DNA of 64,000 bases from Flaccisagitta enflata (taxonomy: Eukaryota; Chaetognatha; Sagittoidea; Aphragmophora). Under the pieces are notes generated by a model that worked only from the letters and a program-made list of their open reading frames with translations, was not told where the DNA came from and did not search any database. This document shows positions 1-10,355 of the stretch, in pieces. The DNA is taken from assembly GCA_965153355.1 (NCBI GenBank), contig OZ231127.1, positions 46,562,001-46,626,000 on the forward strand, written 5' to 3'. The translations under genes and the position numbers were made by a program. Positions within the stretch are counted from its first letter, which is position 1; every line of letters begins with the position of its first letter.

Positions 1-1358
1 AGATATTTCCGATATTTTTTCCAAAATTCTAGTGATTTGAGGCCTAAATCAGAAAACGCTGCGAACATTTTTGGTATTTTCCCAAAATACCCACTGATTT
101 GAGGCTTTTTTCTGATAATGGTAAAGAATCTTCGGAAATTCCTTCTAGAATTCTAGTGATTCTGGTTTGATTTTAAAAATGCTAGTAGTTTTTACAAGAC
201 AAAGATTTAGTGTAATGAGACCTAGATTGAAAGCCCCACAGGAATATCGCAGATTCCCTTAAGGTTTTGAGAAAATTGAGGCCTGAACTGGAAGTTCCGT
301 AAAATTATCCGATATTTCTCCCAATTTTTCCATAAACGTAATTTTTGCTTTAAGTATACTCGCTAATGATCCAAAATTGATTGTTTCTGTATATAGGGTA
401 ATGACGTGAATTATTTTGCAGAGCTTCGCTTGCCTCCAGTTTTGCGATTGGGATACACAGTATAGCGTCAGTGTGACTTAGCGCGGTTAAACCCCTTGCA
501 CGACACTTAGAACACACAGTTTGAACGCGTTTCCTTACCCCTTTTCTCCTTGTTCTTGCCGTCGCGATCCATGGTGACACTGGAAACTGAGGGCTGAGAC
601 TTTTTCCTAGCTGAGTGTAAAAACCACGTTTTTCGGGCGTCTGCTTGACGGATGCTTTAATAACGTACCAAGGGGAGGAAGATGGAGGTAGTTTGTTTGT
701 TGACAAATGGGTTGAGTACGTTTTTAAAACACTCCCCACTTGTACTCGTCCTCTTGCAACCCCCATCCCCACGGTTTTCGATCGGGACGGTGCTAAAAGT
801 CAACCCAACTCTGCGCGAGTTTTTTGCGAAGTTTTTTACGACTTTTAGAGGCGAATCTAGAGGCGGATTTATGACCGAAAAAAGTCTCTAGAACCGAAAC
901 AACGAATCTCTAGAAAGGACGATCGGTGAATTATCATAAGAAGAATACTGGCAGTATCAATGGTTTTAATCATGTATTTAATCATGTATCAAAATCAGAT
1001 ATCGAAATCACTTCCTTGATCAAGAACAGAAAACGAGGACGTGCAAAAAAATGCGTGGGTTTCATGCATAAGTTGAATTTAACACTGATTTCATGCAATT
1101 CCTTCTTTGAACAACAATAACAAGGCCCATTCGCCAACATTACAACACAAACAACAAAACAAAAACAACACCACTACACCATATATACAGTCGAAGCCAC
1201 TTTCTTCCTCTTCCTCCCTCTCTCTTCAATCCTTTAGTCTCCACCTCCACCTCCACCTCCATAATTTCTAGTCTCTCCTTTGTCTTTGTCTTTCTTCTTT
1301 TCTATCTTCCATCTGTCTGTCTCTTTTTCTCGTCTGTCTTCACCTCCCTTATTCCTCT
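1..1358. other. Gene-free left flank
   Basis: No coding gene is supported here. The first 330 bases are AT-rich and carry a degenerate repeat built on TGATTTGAGGCCT-like and CCGATATTT-like words. A minus-strand open frame at 350-772 lacks recognisable domains or splice context and is not called. From about 1200 to 1358 the plus strand is almost pure pyrimidine, grading into the glutamate-codon run at the end of the minus-strand gene that follows. Confidence 0.6.
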
Positions 1359-2642
1359 TCACACAAACACTTCTTCGGTTTCTTCTTCCTCTTCCTCTTC
1401 TTCCTCGACCGCTTCCATCCGGCCCGGGGCGCCTCTCGCTTCCTCGTGCGCTTCCGGTTCGCTGGGAGCGGCGTCCTCCAGCAACGCGGAAGCGGTGGCG
1501 ATGCTGCGGCGGAGCGCCTCCTCGGCGAGCCGGCGGTGGTAGACGGCCATCTCTACCTGTTCGACGCCGTCAATGAGCGACAACGCGTTTGTCGAGGGAA
1601 CATGAAGGAGACTCCTACAGAAATATAGCAAATAGCAATGGTTATCCACTATAAACATCGCTATAAGCATCACTAAGGATGAAGAAATTGCAACTTAACC
1701 CAGTAAGGTTTCTCAGGTTACTAACCGAGACATAGCTTCCGAATCGGGCGAAAGCGGGCGCTGCACCTGCGCAGAACGCAACCAATCGCCGATGGGGTCG
1801 CGTCCGGCGCCTTCCTCTGACGGCGCCAAAGACGTTGGCGTCCCCGAGGCCGCCTCCAAGTCGCGGTCGACGCCCGCACCAGCGCCACCAGTAGCAGCGA
1901 CAGCGGCAGCAGCTGCAGCTTCGGCGGCAGCGGCTGGCGCACCGCGTTCGCGGCATTTACTGACCGCTGGAAAGTGGATAACAAAGAAATTAAAGATTGA
2001 ATCTTGATGGGAAGCTGCAACATGAGATAGGATGAGAAACTGCAATTTGGCTTTTCAGGTTTACTTTAACACTTTACAGTACCACATGCTTACCCGTGTA
2101 AATGGTTGCCCCAGCGACAACAACGGAGAGGGCGACAGAAACCCAAAAAGCGATCATACTGTAAGGAAAGGGATGAATAACCCTTAGTACTTGTTTTGTC
2201 TTTCTACTTCAACGCTTTTCAACCTATTTCTTGCTTAACTCTTTACTTACTAAGTGATATTTGTTGAAGAGGCGTCGACGGCGTCGTCTTGGCTGGCGGC
2301 GCCTTCCGGCGGCAACTCGACGATCGGGATGGGCGTCGTCGTGGTGGTCGTGGCGTTATAGCGGCGCCACTGCCGCTTCGCTTCTTCGGCGCACATGCGC
2401 ATTATATCCTCTTTCGTGCTGTTGAGAAGGTTGGAAGAAATTTGAGGTCCCATGCTTAATAACTCAAAGCACAGTTATAACCTTCGTCATTATGAATCAA
2501 CATCTCTTTCTGAAATTTGCACTCACTGTCGAGAAGTAATAGCGTGCGCGTCTCTGCAACGGCGCGCCGCGTCCGCAATTAGGCGCTCCACAGCGCCGCG
2601 GCGATCATCGGCGTTGATGAGGGTCGACACGGTGTTGCCCAT
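1359..2642 (-). CDS. Unrecognised 281-residue myristoylated, single-pass membrane protein (5 exons)
   Basis: I do not recognise this family. Five exons join in phase across GT-AG introns: 2527-2642, 2251-2418, 2094-2158, 1726-1966 and 1359-1614, total 846 bases, 281 residues. The start is MGNTVS, which fits the Gly2/Ser6 N-myristoylation consensus and is why I chose this ATG. Residues 1-75 are charged and helix-prone, with Arg/Glu and AEEAKRQW-type sequence. Residues about 96-116 (IAFWVSVALSVVVAG) are one hydrophobic segment lying almost exactly on exon 3. Exon 4 is Ala/Gly rich. The tail is acidic, with nine consecutive Glu, and ends in -VFV, which resembles a class II PDZ ligand. A lipid anchor plus one membrane helix suggests a protein attached to an endomembrane or the plasma membrane; that is inference. 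Exons are much more GC-rich than the introns. The intron-exon model is fairly secure; the function is unknown. Confidence 0.7.
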
Positions 2643-3420
2643 GATGACAATGACGACTACAACGACTGTTGACAATGACGACTACAACGACGATTGACAG
2701 TGACAGTTACGTGACAGTTGACACAATGACAACTAATGACAGAATGACGACGACAACCGACGCGACGATCGACACGATGATAATGACTGACTTGACACGT
2801 AACTTGGTTACTACCGACAAATATGACGGACAAATGCCGACGTTTAGCGTTAAATGACAAGTTTATTTTAGGAAAACAGGACTGTTTATTTTTTTTAACC
2901 GACAAGAGTCAGAAATTTAATGACACAATTTAGCCGCTTCCTTGACAGAGTCAAACCTGAAATGAATAAAATACAGAAAGAATAAAAATGATGGTATATC
3001 AAATAACGAGAGAAAACAAGAGACTTCCAACAAGCATCGGCTGAACTTTTCTACATTCATTGCCTATTAATCTTTTCGCCAAATATGACTCATTGATAAC
3101 AACTTTTTAAAAGGCGGTTTTCCTCTTCTTTCGGCCTTAAACGGAAAGATGGGGAGGAAATTGGTTTATGGTTTTGGATCGGTTGGAGGCCGCACATGGA
3201 GTGAAAGGTCCAATTGTTGAGAATCAGTTTTGGTTTTAAATAAGTATTGTATAGGTTAGGTTTCAGGTCCGCGCCTATGGCAACGTCCTGAGATAAGGTT
3301 GGAGTCCTAAGTCCCAGAGTAAAAAAGTCTGTCGATCCGGTTAAAGTCCGTGACTGCCTAGGAAGGGTTGGAGGCCCAAAATCCCAAAGTAGGTGTCTGC
3401 GCCTAAGGCAATGACTCGCT
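2643..3420. repeat. Spacer with GACGACTACAAC simple repeat and GGTTGGAGGCC words
   Basis: Positions 2643-2800 are a degenerate simple repeat of GACAATGACGACTACAACGA type, directly upstream of the minus-strand gene, so it would form part of that gene's 5' flank. Positions 3170-3440 contain several spaced copies of GGTTGGAGGCC or GGTTGGAGTCC, the last overlapping the start of the envelope-like ORF. No gag, protease or polymerase coding sequence is visible in this spacer. Confidence 0.5.
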
Positions 3421-6090
3421 ATGGTTGGAGGCCTCATTCCAAAGTTAGCCCAAGTTTTGCTTGGAGTGGTATTAGACATTTGCTTATTTGCCGGCGCGCA
3501 AATTCATGGGCCGTATTGGCATTGGCATCACACTCTCTCACACCTGCACTTAAGTGCCCCAATTTTCATTCTCTGCCTAACGGCTCCTTTCTTTTCTGTC
3601 TTTACTTTGTTCTTCAGATGGCGTGCCATCGGGTACTTGTTAGGCGCCCTTGCCTTTCTCGCGGTCTTATGCGGCTCACTCTCAGAGTCCAAGACCATAG
3701 TAGTCCCTATGACGCGTCCATACAGTCCGTGTGTGGCCTTGTCTGAAACATCGCAGATCCATCAAACATTCGGAACCATTCCGATTGTCGCCAAAATGGA
3801 CATGTCCAACAACGCGGACGAATTATATGCGGAAACTTTTGGGCCCAACGCAACACGCGAAGAACGGCATGGCAAGAACTACAATTGTATGATATCCATG
3901 TCCCAAAAAGTTTCAAGCTTAGTCGATGCGTTATTATCTCGTTTGTTGGAAGTTCTCTCATTAAGAACAAAATCATATACCGATTCGATTGCAGGTGCCT
4001 TTGATGAAAAGTTTAATAAACCTAGGCAATACAGACATGCTAATGATTCAAATGGACTCTTTGACATACTGACGAATGACGCAAGCTTAAATCTGGACCA
4101 GCTGCCAGAAATGGACGCTGTCGAGCCTTTGGCCCCTAACTCTGATTCAGACCTGGCTTTTGTTCAGCTCCAGAACCTCCCAGACAACCAAGACGACCTC
4201 CCGCTGGGTCAGAGAAACAAAAGGTCAACTGACGGACAGGTGACAAATGAGCTTGATAATGTCCCCAACTCAACTACCCTGAGCAGAAATGAGCGGGCTG
4301 TGTCCTCAGCAACCAGTCTTGCGATCACTGTCGGATTAGCTAACTTAGCCTTGTCGGGAACAATGGCTTTATACTATAATTCGCGAATCGAAAATCTGAA
4401 CTATGTCCTTCGCCAAATGGTGGATCAGATGACGTCATTTGGGCGTTGGTCGGGAAAAATGAAGGGAAACGTGCAAATGATCAAAAATGAGTTCACTCAA
4501 GCTGCTTGCAGGCTCGACTCACTTTATGAAGCTCTTTCCCGCCTTGGCGAGCAACATGCTTGCACTAAGCTAGCTACAACCTTCCTGACTGACCTGAGTT
4601 CATTGGCCTCGACTTTCGACCAACTGTTTGATCTCCTAGTAACTGGGCAAATGTCACCAAAGGTAATCTCGGTAAGCACTCTGCAAACCCTCATGGATCA
4701 AGCTTTCTTTTTTGAAAATATGCTTGTGAAACGGTTCCCTCTGTCTTTTTACTCTCAGTCATCTCTCAGCTTGCTCTCGGTGGACGCTTCAAAACAAACA
4801 ATAAAAATTTTAATCGCTACGCCCCGTATCGCTGACCAAGCTAGCTATCATCGCCTTACTCTGCTTACTGCTGTCACTTCTGTCAAGCTGGGTAGTCGGT
4901 TTTACGACAAAGAGATTGATCTGCCAAACACAGAACTCGCAATTCCCATTGAAATCTCTAAACAATATGGTTTTAAGTTAGAAAAAATGAACAAGGAACA
5001 AATTTCAAGGCTGCGTATTCCGCTTGATTGTGGGCGTTTCCAGAAAGTGGAATACTGTAGAGATTTTGTCCCTCTCTCCAAGCCGGAACAAGATTGTATT
5101 TTCAGTCTTTTGCATGACGATGCTGAGCTTAGTCACCACTGCAAATACAGAATGACCCGTCGCGAAAAACATACACCATGGTACATCACCAAGTCGGCGA
5201 CAGGCTCTTTGTTATCGACTACAAGCGACGTGGACGTCTACGGCGTGGATCGAAATAAAAGTCCTGGATTGCAGGAGGTCTTTCTGACCAACGGACGGTT
5301 TGGTTCCACCAATAAAGGCATTTGTTTATTCATCTCTTCAGTGTTCTCCGCGTTGAAGCTCGTGGGTAGAAGTGCTGATTTCCGTCAAAATCTCACTTTG
5401 TCACAAAATACGGATTTGTTCTACACAAGCACATTGGCGACGTCTTCAAGACAGTTTTCCATCGAGCACTATCGGTGGTTTGAGACGGAGACCGGGGATT
5501 TCTCTATGCAAGACCTCGAGAAATTCGTCGATGTCGACCATCGCATGGGGCTCCTTGACATGGATCTCGAGCCAGTCCACATTGACTTTGGAAGTTGGAA
5601 TTGGTCTCTCATCTCTGTTATGGTCGTAGGGACCGCAGCAGCAGTCGGCGTGCTGTATATCGGTTTCGGATGCAAATACGGAAGACGGTGGATTCCCCGA
5701 TGTCCCCGCGGAAATGTTCAAAGGGGAGGAGGTGATGCTGAAGCCGGAATGTCAAGTCGAGTTCGCGGTGCCCTTCCTGGGCAACCGGTGAATCCTCCTT
5801 ATGCGCGTTTCAATCAAAATCAAGGAGTGCCGAGGATCATTATCAATGCTGCGGGTGCCGATGCTGCACACCAGAATAACACAAGGCGTAGTCAGCGCCG
5901 TCGCCAGAATGAGGCTATCCGTGTTCTTGCTCGTGCCATTTTTGATCCGAACGCACCAAATCCGAGTGTCCAAGCGGCGGTGGGTCCTCAGAATAGAATT
6001 GAGGACGCGCCCCCGCCATACGGAAATGATCAGTTAGTTGCAGCGCCACCCCCGTTACCATCCGGAGCTGTGGAAGCAAATGGTGAATGA
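3421..6090 (+). CDS. Envelope-like transmembrane glycoprotein of retroelement type, intact, 889 codons
   Basis: One uninterrupted reading frame with the architecture of a class I viral or retrotransposon envelope protein. Residues about 1-85 hold several hydrophobic stretches; the last is the best signal-peptide candidate. A furin-type site RNKR lies at residues 265-268 and a second basic-ended site RNER at 289-292. The latter is followed at once by an Ala/Ser/Leu/Gly-rich hydrophobic stretch that looks like a fusion peptide, then a helical region of heptad character. Asn-linked glycosylation sequons are visible at NAT, NDS, NST, NLT and NWS. A membrane anchor spans about residues 727-755, and a 130-residue tail, basic then proline-rich, carries PPPY at 864-867, a late-domain-type motif. 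No gag or pol precedes it: the bases upstream belong to a minus-strand cellular gene. I cannot assign it firmly to errantivirus/baculovirus F or another named family. It could be a domesticated envelope gene or the 3' end of a decayed element. The first ATG is taken as start; a downstream Met is possible. Confidence 0.65.
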   Translation: MVGGLIPKLAQVLLGVVLDICLFAGAQIHGPYWHWHHTLSHLHLSAPIFILCLTAPFFSVFTLFFRWRAIGYLLGALAFLAVLCGSLSESKTIVVPMTRPYSPCVALSETSQIHQTFGTIPIVAKMDMSNNADELYAETFGPNATREERHGKNYNCMISMSQKVSSLVDALLSRLLEVLSLRTKSYTDSIAGAFDEKFNKPRQYRHANDSNGLFDILTNDASLNLDQLPEMDAVEPLAPNSDSDLAFVQLQNLPDNQDDLPLGQRNKRSTDGQVTNELDNVPNSTTLSRNERAVSSATSLAITVGLANLALSGTMALYYNSRIENLNYVLRQMVDQMTSFGRWSGKMKGNVQMIKNEFTQAACRLDSLYEALSRLGEQHACTKLATTFLTDLSSLASTFDQLFDLLVTGQMSPKVISVSTLQTLMDQAFFFENMLVKRFPLSFYSQSSLSLLSVDASKQTIKILIATPRIADQASYHRLTLLTAVTSVKLGSRFYDKEIDLPNTELAIPIEISKQYGFKLEKMNKEQISRLRIPLDCGRFQKVEYCRDFVPLSKPEQDCIFSLLHDDAELSHHCKYRMTRREKHTPWYITKSATGSLLSTTSDVDVYGVDRNKSPGLQEVFLTNGRFGSTNKGICLFISSVFSALKLVGRSADFRQNLTLSQNTDLFYTSTLATSSRQFSIEHYRWFETETGDFSMQDLEKFVDVDHRMGLLDMDLEPVHIDFGSWNWSLISVMVVGTAAAVGVLYIGFGCKYGRRWIPRCPRGNVQRGGGDAEAGMSSRVRGALPGQPVNPPYARFNQNQGVPRIIINAAGADAAHQNNTRRSQRRRQNEAIRVLARAIFDPNAPNPSVQAAVGPQNRIEDAPPPYGNDQLVAAPPPLPSGAVEANGE

Positions 6091-6756
6091 ATGTGTGAGC
6101 AGATTCGTTTTACATAATTAAAATCGACAAGATTTTGACCCGCCCTAGATGTAAATACTTTATAAAAAATTTTATTGAAATGGGTTTGTACTTAAATTTC
6201 TTAGGTTGATGTGTAACTGGTTGGGGAGAGGACAGAGTTGGGTGGATTTGTTTGAATTTACTAGGAAATTTTGCAGGTCTCTGCCCTCATAGTCTGAATT
6301 TTCCATAAAAACCAGTTAAATCCCTTTGAAAGAGTGCTGACTTGTTTCAAGTTTATCCTCTACATTTTCGCTGTATATTATTATTATCGTGCAATAATTG
6401 GTTGAAATTTTTTATTTTTCCCATTCCTGATTATGGTTTTTCTTTTTATTTTCCATTTTATTCTGATGCTATTCTGATGCTATTCTGATGCTGTTTTATT
6501 CGGTTGTTAATTTGGGGGAGGATCTATCGCTATATCGCTATGCCCTGATTACTGCCCCTGCCCATCTTCGATTGTAGTTGTGCAAAATAACAACCTCAGG
6601 CTTTTAATATCATATGTATGTACCTCACTCCCATGGCCCCACTTTGCATCCACATGATTTCCCCCCTCTCCTGACTCGATCCCTCTGAATCTGTGCTCTC
6701 ATTGGTTACATTGATAAGTCTATGTGGAAAAGTGTGGTTTATTCTAGACTCTTCTA

Positions 6757-6935
6757 TTCTGGAAGTTTCCTTCCTTTATAATGTATTGAGAATGTTCTAG
6801 AAGCCTTCCCTTACGTTGTATTGAGAAAGATCTAGAAGCCTCTAGATCTTTCAATCGATCCCTCATGTCGATCCCTCATGTCGAAGGAAGAAACCTGTGT
6901 GGGTGTAGATCATTAAAGAATATTCTCGAACGTTC
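6757..6935 (+). promoter_or_regulatory. Cluster of three heat-shock elements
   Basis: Three alternating GAA/TTC arrays with correct two-base spacing are visible. 6757-6769 reads TTCTGGAAGTTTC. 6790-6802 reads GAATGTTCTAGAA. 6918-6935 reads GAATATTCTCGAACGTTC, a perfect four-unit element. Such arrays bind trimeric HSF. A TATA box follows at 7078. The pattern is seen directly; heat inducibility is inferred. Confidence 0.7.
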
Positions 6936-7077
6936 TGACCATGGACTCTCTCTCTCTTTACAATGAAATGTAAGAGGAGAAAGATCTAGAAGCCACTAGA
7001 TCTTTCTCCCTCTAGACTATTCTTTTCCAGACTCTTCTATCGATCTGGCCTCCTCCTTCTCCCCCTCCTTGGGCCTT

Positions 7078-7082
7078 TATAA
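7078..7082 (+). promoter_or_regulatory. TATA box
   Basis: TTTATAAG in a GC/pyrimidine-rich context, about 145 bases downstream of the best heat-shock element and about 120 bases upstream of AATAAA. This is the arrangement expected for a U3/R boundary in an LTR. Confidence 0.5.
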
Positions 7083-7199
7083 GCAGCTTCCCCCCTTATT
7101 CTGGGCTCTCCCCATTGCTATATCACATCTTGCAATGTACTATGTTTAACTTCATAATGGTAAGTCATACTTTATTGGTGTTCAAGTAATCATCATACA

Positions 7200-7205
7200 A
7201 ATAAA
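7200..7205 (+). terminator. AATAAA polyadenylation signal
   Basis: Perfect hexamer downstream of the TATA box. It could end transcripts of the envelope-like ORF, with a 3' UTR of about 1.1 kb, and act as the R-region signal if this block is an LTR. Confidence 0.4.
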
Positions 7206-7260
7206 GATGTAGAGGATCTAATCTTGTCTTTATCAATTATCATTAAGTCTCAAGTGCCTC

Positions 7261-8524
7261 AATCATTAGCCTAGTAAGATAGGGTAGTGGTACGGAGAAA
7301 AGCTACATAGAGGTAGGTGTCTGTCCAGCCACCTTTACAGGAGGAGTGTAGTGGAGGGACACATGCCCCATCTGTATGCTAAAGATTATACTGTAAGTAA
7401 CGAGAACTAACCTGATCTCGATATTTTAGATAATTTGATGTTATTCAGAGAAATATGCCATGAATATCTCATGTAAAGGTTTTGGATCATTACTGAGCGG
7501 AAAAGAACTTAACCATCAGTCGCCGGAGGAAAGTCAAGATTTTGAACACGTCTTCACTTCCTCTCATCAGGCAAATACGTTGAAGTCACATTGTCAAACT
7601 CAAGAGCAACAAAACTGGGATACACTTCATTGACGGATTAAGCAGAAAAAAAAAGGCTGATAGAGGCAAGTATGCAGACAGACAAGCTTAAGCAGTGGTT
7701 AAGGCTCAGCTTGGATTAGCTGGTTGTCGTGCTTCAGGGGCCCACAGAGGAATTTCGGGCCCCTATACAATCAAAAAATCCGGGCCCCCCACCACCAACT
7801 CCCTACCCCCCCCTCCCCCGCCCCCGCTTTGACGCGACTACCGGCGCAAATGGTAGCACATGCAGTTTTTGTATAGATTACTTTTCAGTCTTCATACACT
7901 CAATCTGGAGAAGAAAATGCAAACAAGTGTTGAACTAAGCGATTTGATCTGTAAAGAAAATTTGAAAAATGGAAAAGCAGAATGTTCGGCAAAATTTGAG
8001 TTATCAGCAAACAGCCCGGTTTTGCACACCATTCCTTCAGGGACCTTGGTTTAAATTAGGCCCTATGCCTTTTTCTTTTTTCTCTCTTTTCCTTTCTTTC
8101 TTTTTTCTTTTTTTTCCCCTTTTCCTCCTTCCTACCTCTATATCCCTACTCCTACTCCTATGGCCCCATCCACAACAATATTAAAACACCGAGTTACTAG
8201 TCAATTGCATGAAAGTGGTTCTAAACATTGCTAGGTCTGCTGAATAATCAGTCTGTTGTATCGTCCGAGATCCAAAAATTACTATTTAGGGCCTTCTGAG
8301 ACTGAGCAATCAGTATTTTGCATCAATGCCTCTGATCAATGCCCAAAATAGAATCTGCATCACTCTTCCTGCCTAGCAATGGGAATTCATGTGTCCTTAC
8401 TGCTCCTTACAAAGTTGCTTAATTCTTTTTTTCCAATTTTACCCTTTTCTATTGCAGGACAGAACATCTCACAAGACAAACTGAAAACAAGCTGCAATAT
8501 TCACAACAATCCACAGTGCAGCAG
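7261..8524. other. Gene-free stretch with pyrimidine tract
   Basis: No gene is supported. A C-rich run lies near 7780-7830, and 8070-8160 is a TTTC/TCCT pyrimidine tract. The rest looks like unconstrained AT-rich sequence. Confidence 0.5.
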
Positions 8525-8669
8525 TTAATCAATAGAGGGAGTAAAAGATGAGTTTTTTTGGAAAAAAACCTCGTATAAGTGATAAATGTTTGTGGTAGTA
8601 ATACCTTTGAAGGTAGAAACTTGCAAAAAAAGATTTATCCCGCCGCTATCTACTTCGCTCCAGTCTCTA
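8525..8669 (+). repeat. Left arm of a distant inverted repeat pair
   Basis: About 145 bases beginning near AATCAATAGAGGGAGTAAAA match, at roughly three quarters identity by eye, the reverse complement of 12501-12645. Together the arms bracket about 4 kb of microsatellites and foldback elements. They may be the ends of one large element or two independent insertions of one family. Confidence 0.6.
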
Positions 8670-8951
8670 AGTGGGTGACTGTCATGATCATGATGACATT
8701 TTTTCATCCCTCCCCTTTTACCTTTAAAAGGCTGATAAATCTTAACAAAATGAGATATTGACATGCGGTTTTCACCACTAGGTAGCTCTTGAGCCGAAGT
8801 TTTATCTGTTTATGGATTTAAAGTTGATTTTCGAGTTCTAAGTGGCCTAATTTTTGGGGCAAAATGACTACAGAAGTTAGTTTTTTATCCAATCAAAATA
8901 TCTTCTTAATTGAACTAAAAAGGCTCGACACTCATTTGAAAACACACATGA

Positions 8952-8955
<4 letters not shown>

Positions 8956-9022
<67 letters not shown>
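8956..9022. repeat. (CA)n(TA)n compound microsatellite
   Basis: About twenty CA dinucleotides (8956-8995) run directly into about thirteen TA dinucleotides (8996-9022). Confidence 0.95.
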
Positions 9023-9162
9023 GAAACAGAAACGCTGTAACTTCTTGAAAAAAAATTTTATAGCGCATGGAACATTTTTTTGCACATTTCATAACAACAA
9101 GCCCGACAGGCCAACAGTCGCGTTTTGTTTTACAGTAACACACACCACTGCATGCATACATC

Positions 9163-9340
9163 CTCCTTTCCTTCCTTCATTCCTTCCTTCCTTCCTGCCC
9201 TCCTCCGTCCCTCTGTCCCTCCCTCTCTTCCTTCCATTCCATCTTTCCTTCCTTCCTTCCACTCTTTCTTTCCTTCCTTCTTCCCTCCTTCCATCCCAAC
9301 CTTTTGTCCTTCCTCCCCTCCGTCCCCTTATCAGGCCCTT
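9163..9340. repeat. (TTCC)n-type pyrimidine satellite
   Basis: Degenerate CCTT/TTCC tetranucleotide tract. Long Ser/Pro/Phe open frames read through it are composition artefacts. Confidence 0.85.
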
Positions 9341-9361
9341 CAGGCCTCAAATCTGGCTTTT

Positions 9362-9999
9362 GGGCAGCGGCCCCGAAGGGGACGAAGTCCTGTAGAACAC
9401 AGGGGGACTTTCGTTCGTCCGTTAGTTCGTTCGTTCGTCCGTTCGTCCCCCCACATCAGGATCCTCCGACCTCAAATCTGGCCTCTGAGACCTCAAATCT
9501 GGCCTCTCAGACCCCAAATCTGGCCTCTCAGACCCCTAATCTGGCCTCTCAGACCCCAAATCCGGCCTCTCAGGCCTCAAATCAAGCCTCTCAGACCTCA
9601 AAACCGGCCTCTCAGGCCTCAAATCCAACCTCTCAGGTCTCAGACCTGGCCTCTCAGGCCTCAAATTAGGCTTCTTAGGCCTCAAATCCAAATCCTAAGG
9701 TCTCAAACCTGGCCGCTCAGGCCTCAAACTAGGCCTCTCAGGCCTCAAATCAGCTATCTAAGCCTCAATTCATTGCCCTCAGGCTTCAAATCAGTCCTCT
9801 GACCTTTCAAGCCTTAATCCAGCTCTCTTAAGCCTTGAGTCAGCCCTGCCATCTTCCAGCAGCCTTCTTAGACCTCAGTTTAGGCTCTATAGAAGGCCTT
9901 CAGTTAGCCCTCCATCGCATCTCATCCACTTCTGCAGGCAGGACGAACGCAAGTCCCCCTGTGTTCTACAGGACTTCGTCCCCTTCGGGGCCGCTGCCC
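9362..9999. mobile_element. Foldback element A with GGGCAGCGGCCCC ends and internal minisatellite
   Basis: The first 59 bases (GGGCAGCGGCCCCGAAGGGG...) are the reverse complement of the last 59 (9941-9999) with only one mismatch that I can see. Inside is a short GTTC/GTCC run and then dozens of imperfect CAGGCCTCAAATC units. There is no coding capacity. Related copies lie at 10356, 20051, 20389 and 34165, with partial ends at 11444, 11665 and 32440. Confidence 0.85.
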
Positions 10000-10082
10000 T
10001 GCTTCCCCTCACTCCAATTCACAATCACTCAAAGCAGGGCAACGGGTATCGCTGACCACATATTGCCCTTGGGCGACCTGTT

Positions 10083-10355
10083 GGGTGGTTAGGGGCTGGG
10101 TGGGATATTTTTCTTTGGCTTAGGGGGTTCTGGCTCATAGTGAAGGTGGTTAGAGCCTTTTGGGGTGGTTTTTGGGTGGTTAGGGGCTGGGTAGGATATT
10201 TTTCTTTGGCTTAGGGGGTTCTGGCTCATAGTGAAGGTGGTTAGAGCCTTTTGGGGTGGTTTTTGGGTGGTTAGGGGCTGGGTAGGATATTTTTCTTTGG
10301 CTTAGGGGGTTCTGGCTCATAGTGAAGGTGGTTAGAGCCTTTTGGGGTGGTTTTT
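10083..10355 (+). repeat. Three tandem 91-bp units
   Basis: Units start with GGGTGGTTAGGGGCTGGG at 10083, 10174 and 10265 and are nearly identical, which implies recent amplification. Where a fourth unit would begin (10356), foldback element B starts instead, sharing the GGG. Confidence 0.9.

Larger units (their letters stand above)
6510..7260 (+). mobile_element. Probable LTR-like promoter block downstream of the envelope ORF
   Basis: After the envelope stop, a G-rich purine run (GGGGGAGGA) near 6513 is followed by about 700 bases laid out like a retroelement LTR: heat-shock elements, a TATA box at 7078, a pyrimidine-rich start region and AATAAA at 7200. Short inverted copies of AAAGATCTAGAAGCC lie around 6827-6850 and 6980-7012. 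I cannot fix the termini: a matching 5' LTR is not in the window and no clean TG...CA pair stands out. Alternatively it is a captured cellular heat-shock promoter. The purine tract, position and signals favour a 3' LTR. Confidence 0.45.

Noticed and set aside
350-772. Minus-strand 140-codon frame
   Set aside because: No domain, no splice context, no coding-like composition; overlapping shorter frames on the other strand are equally long by chance.
9125-9802. Long Pro/Ser/Phe and GLRPQIWPL-type frames
   Set aside because: They are translations of the TTCC satellite and the CCTCAAATC tandem array.
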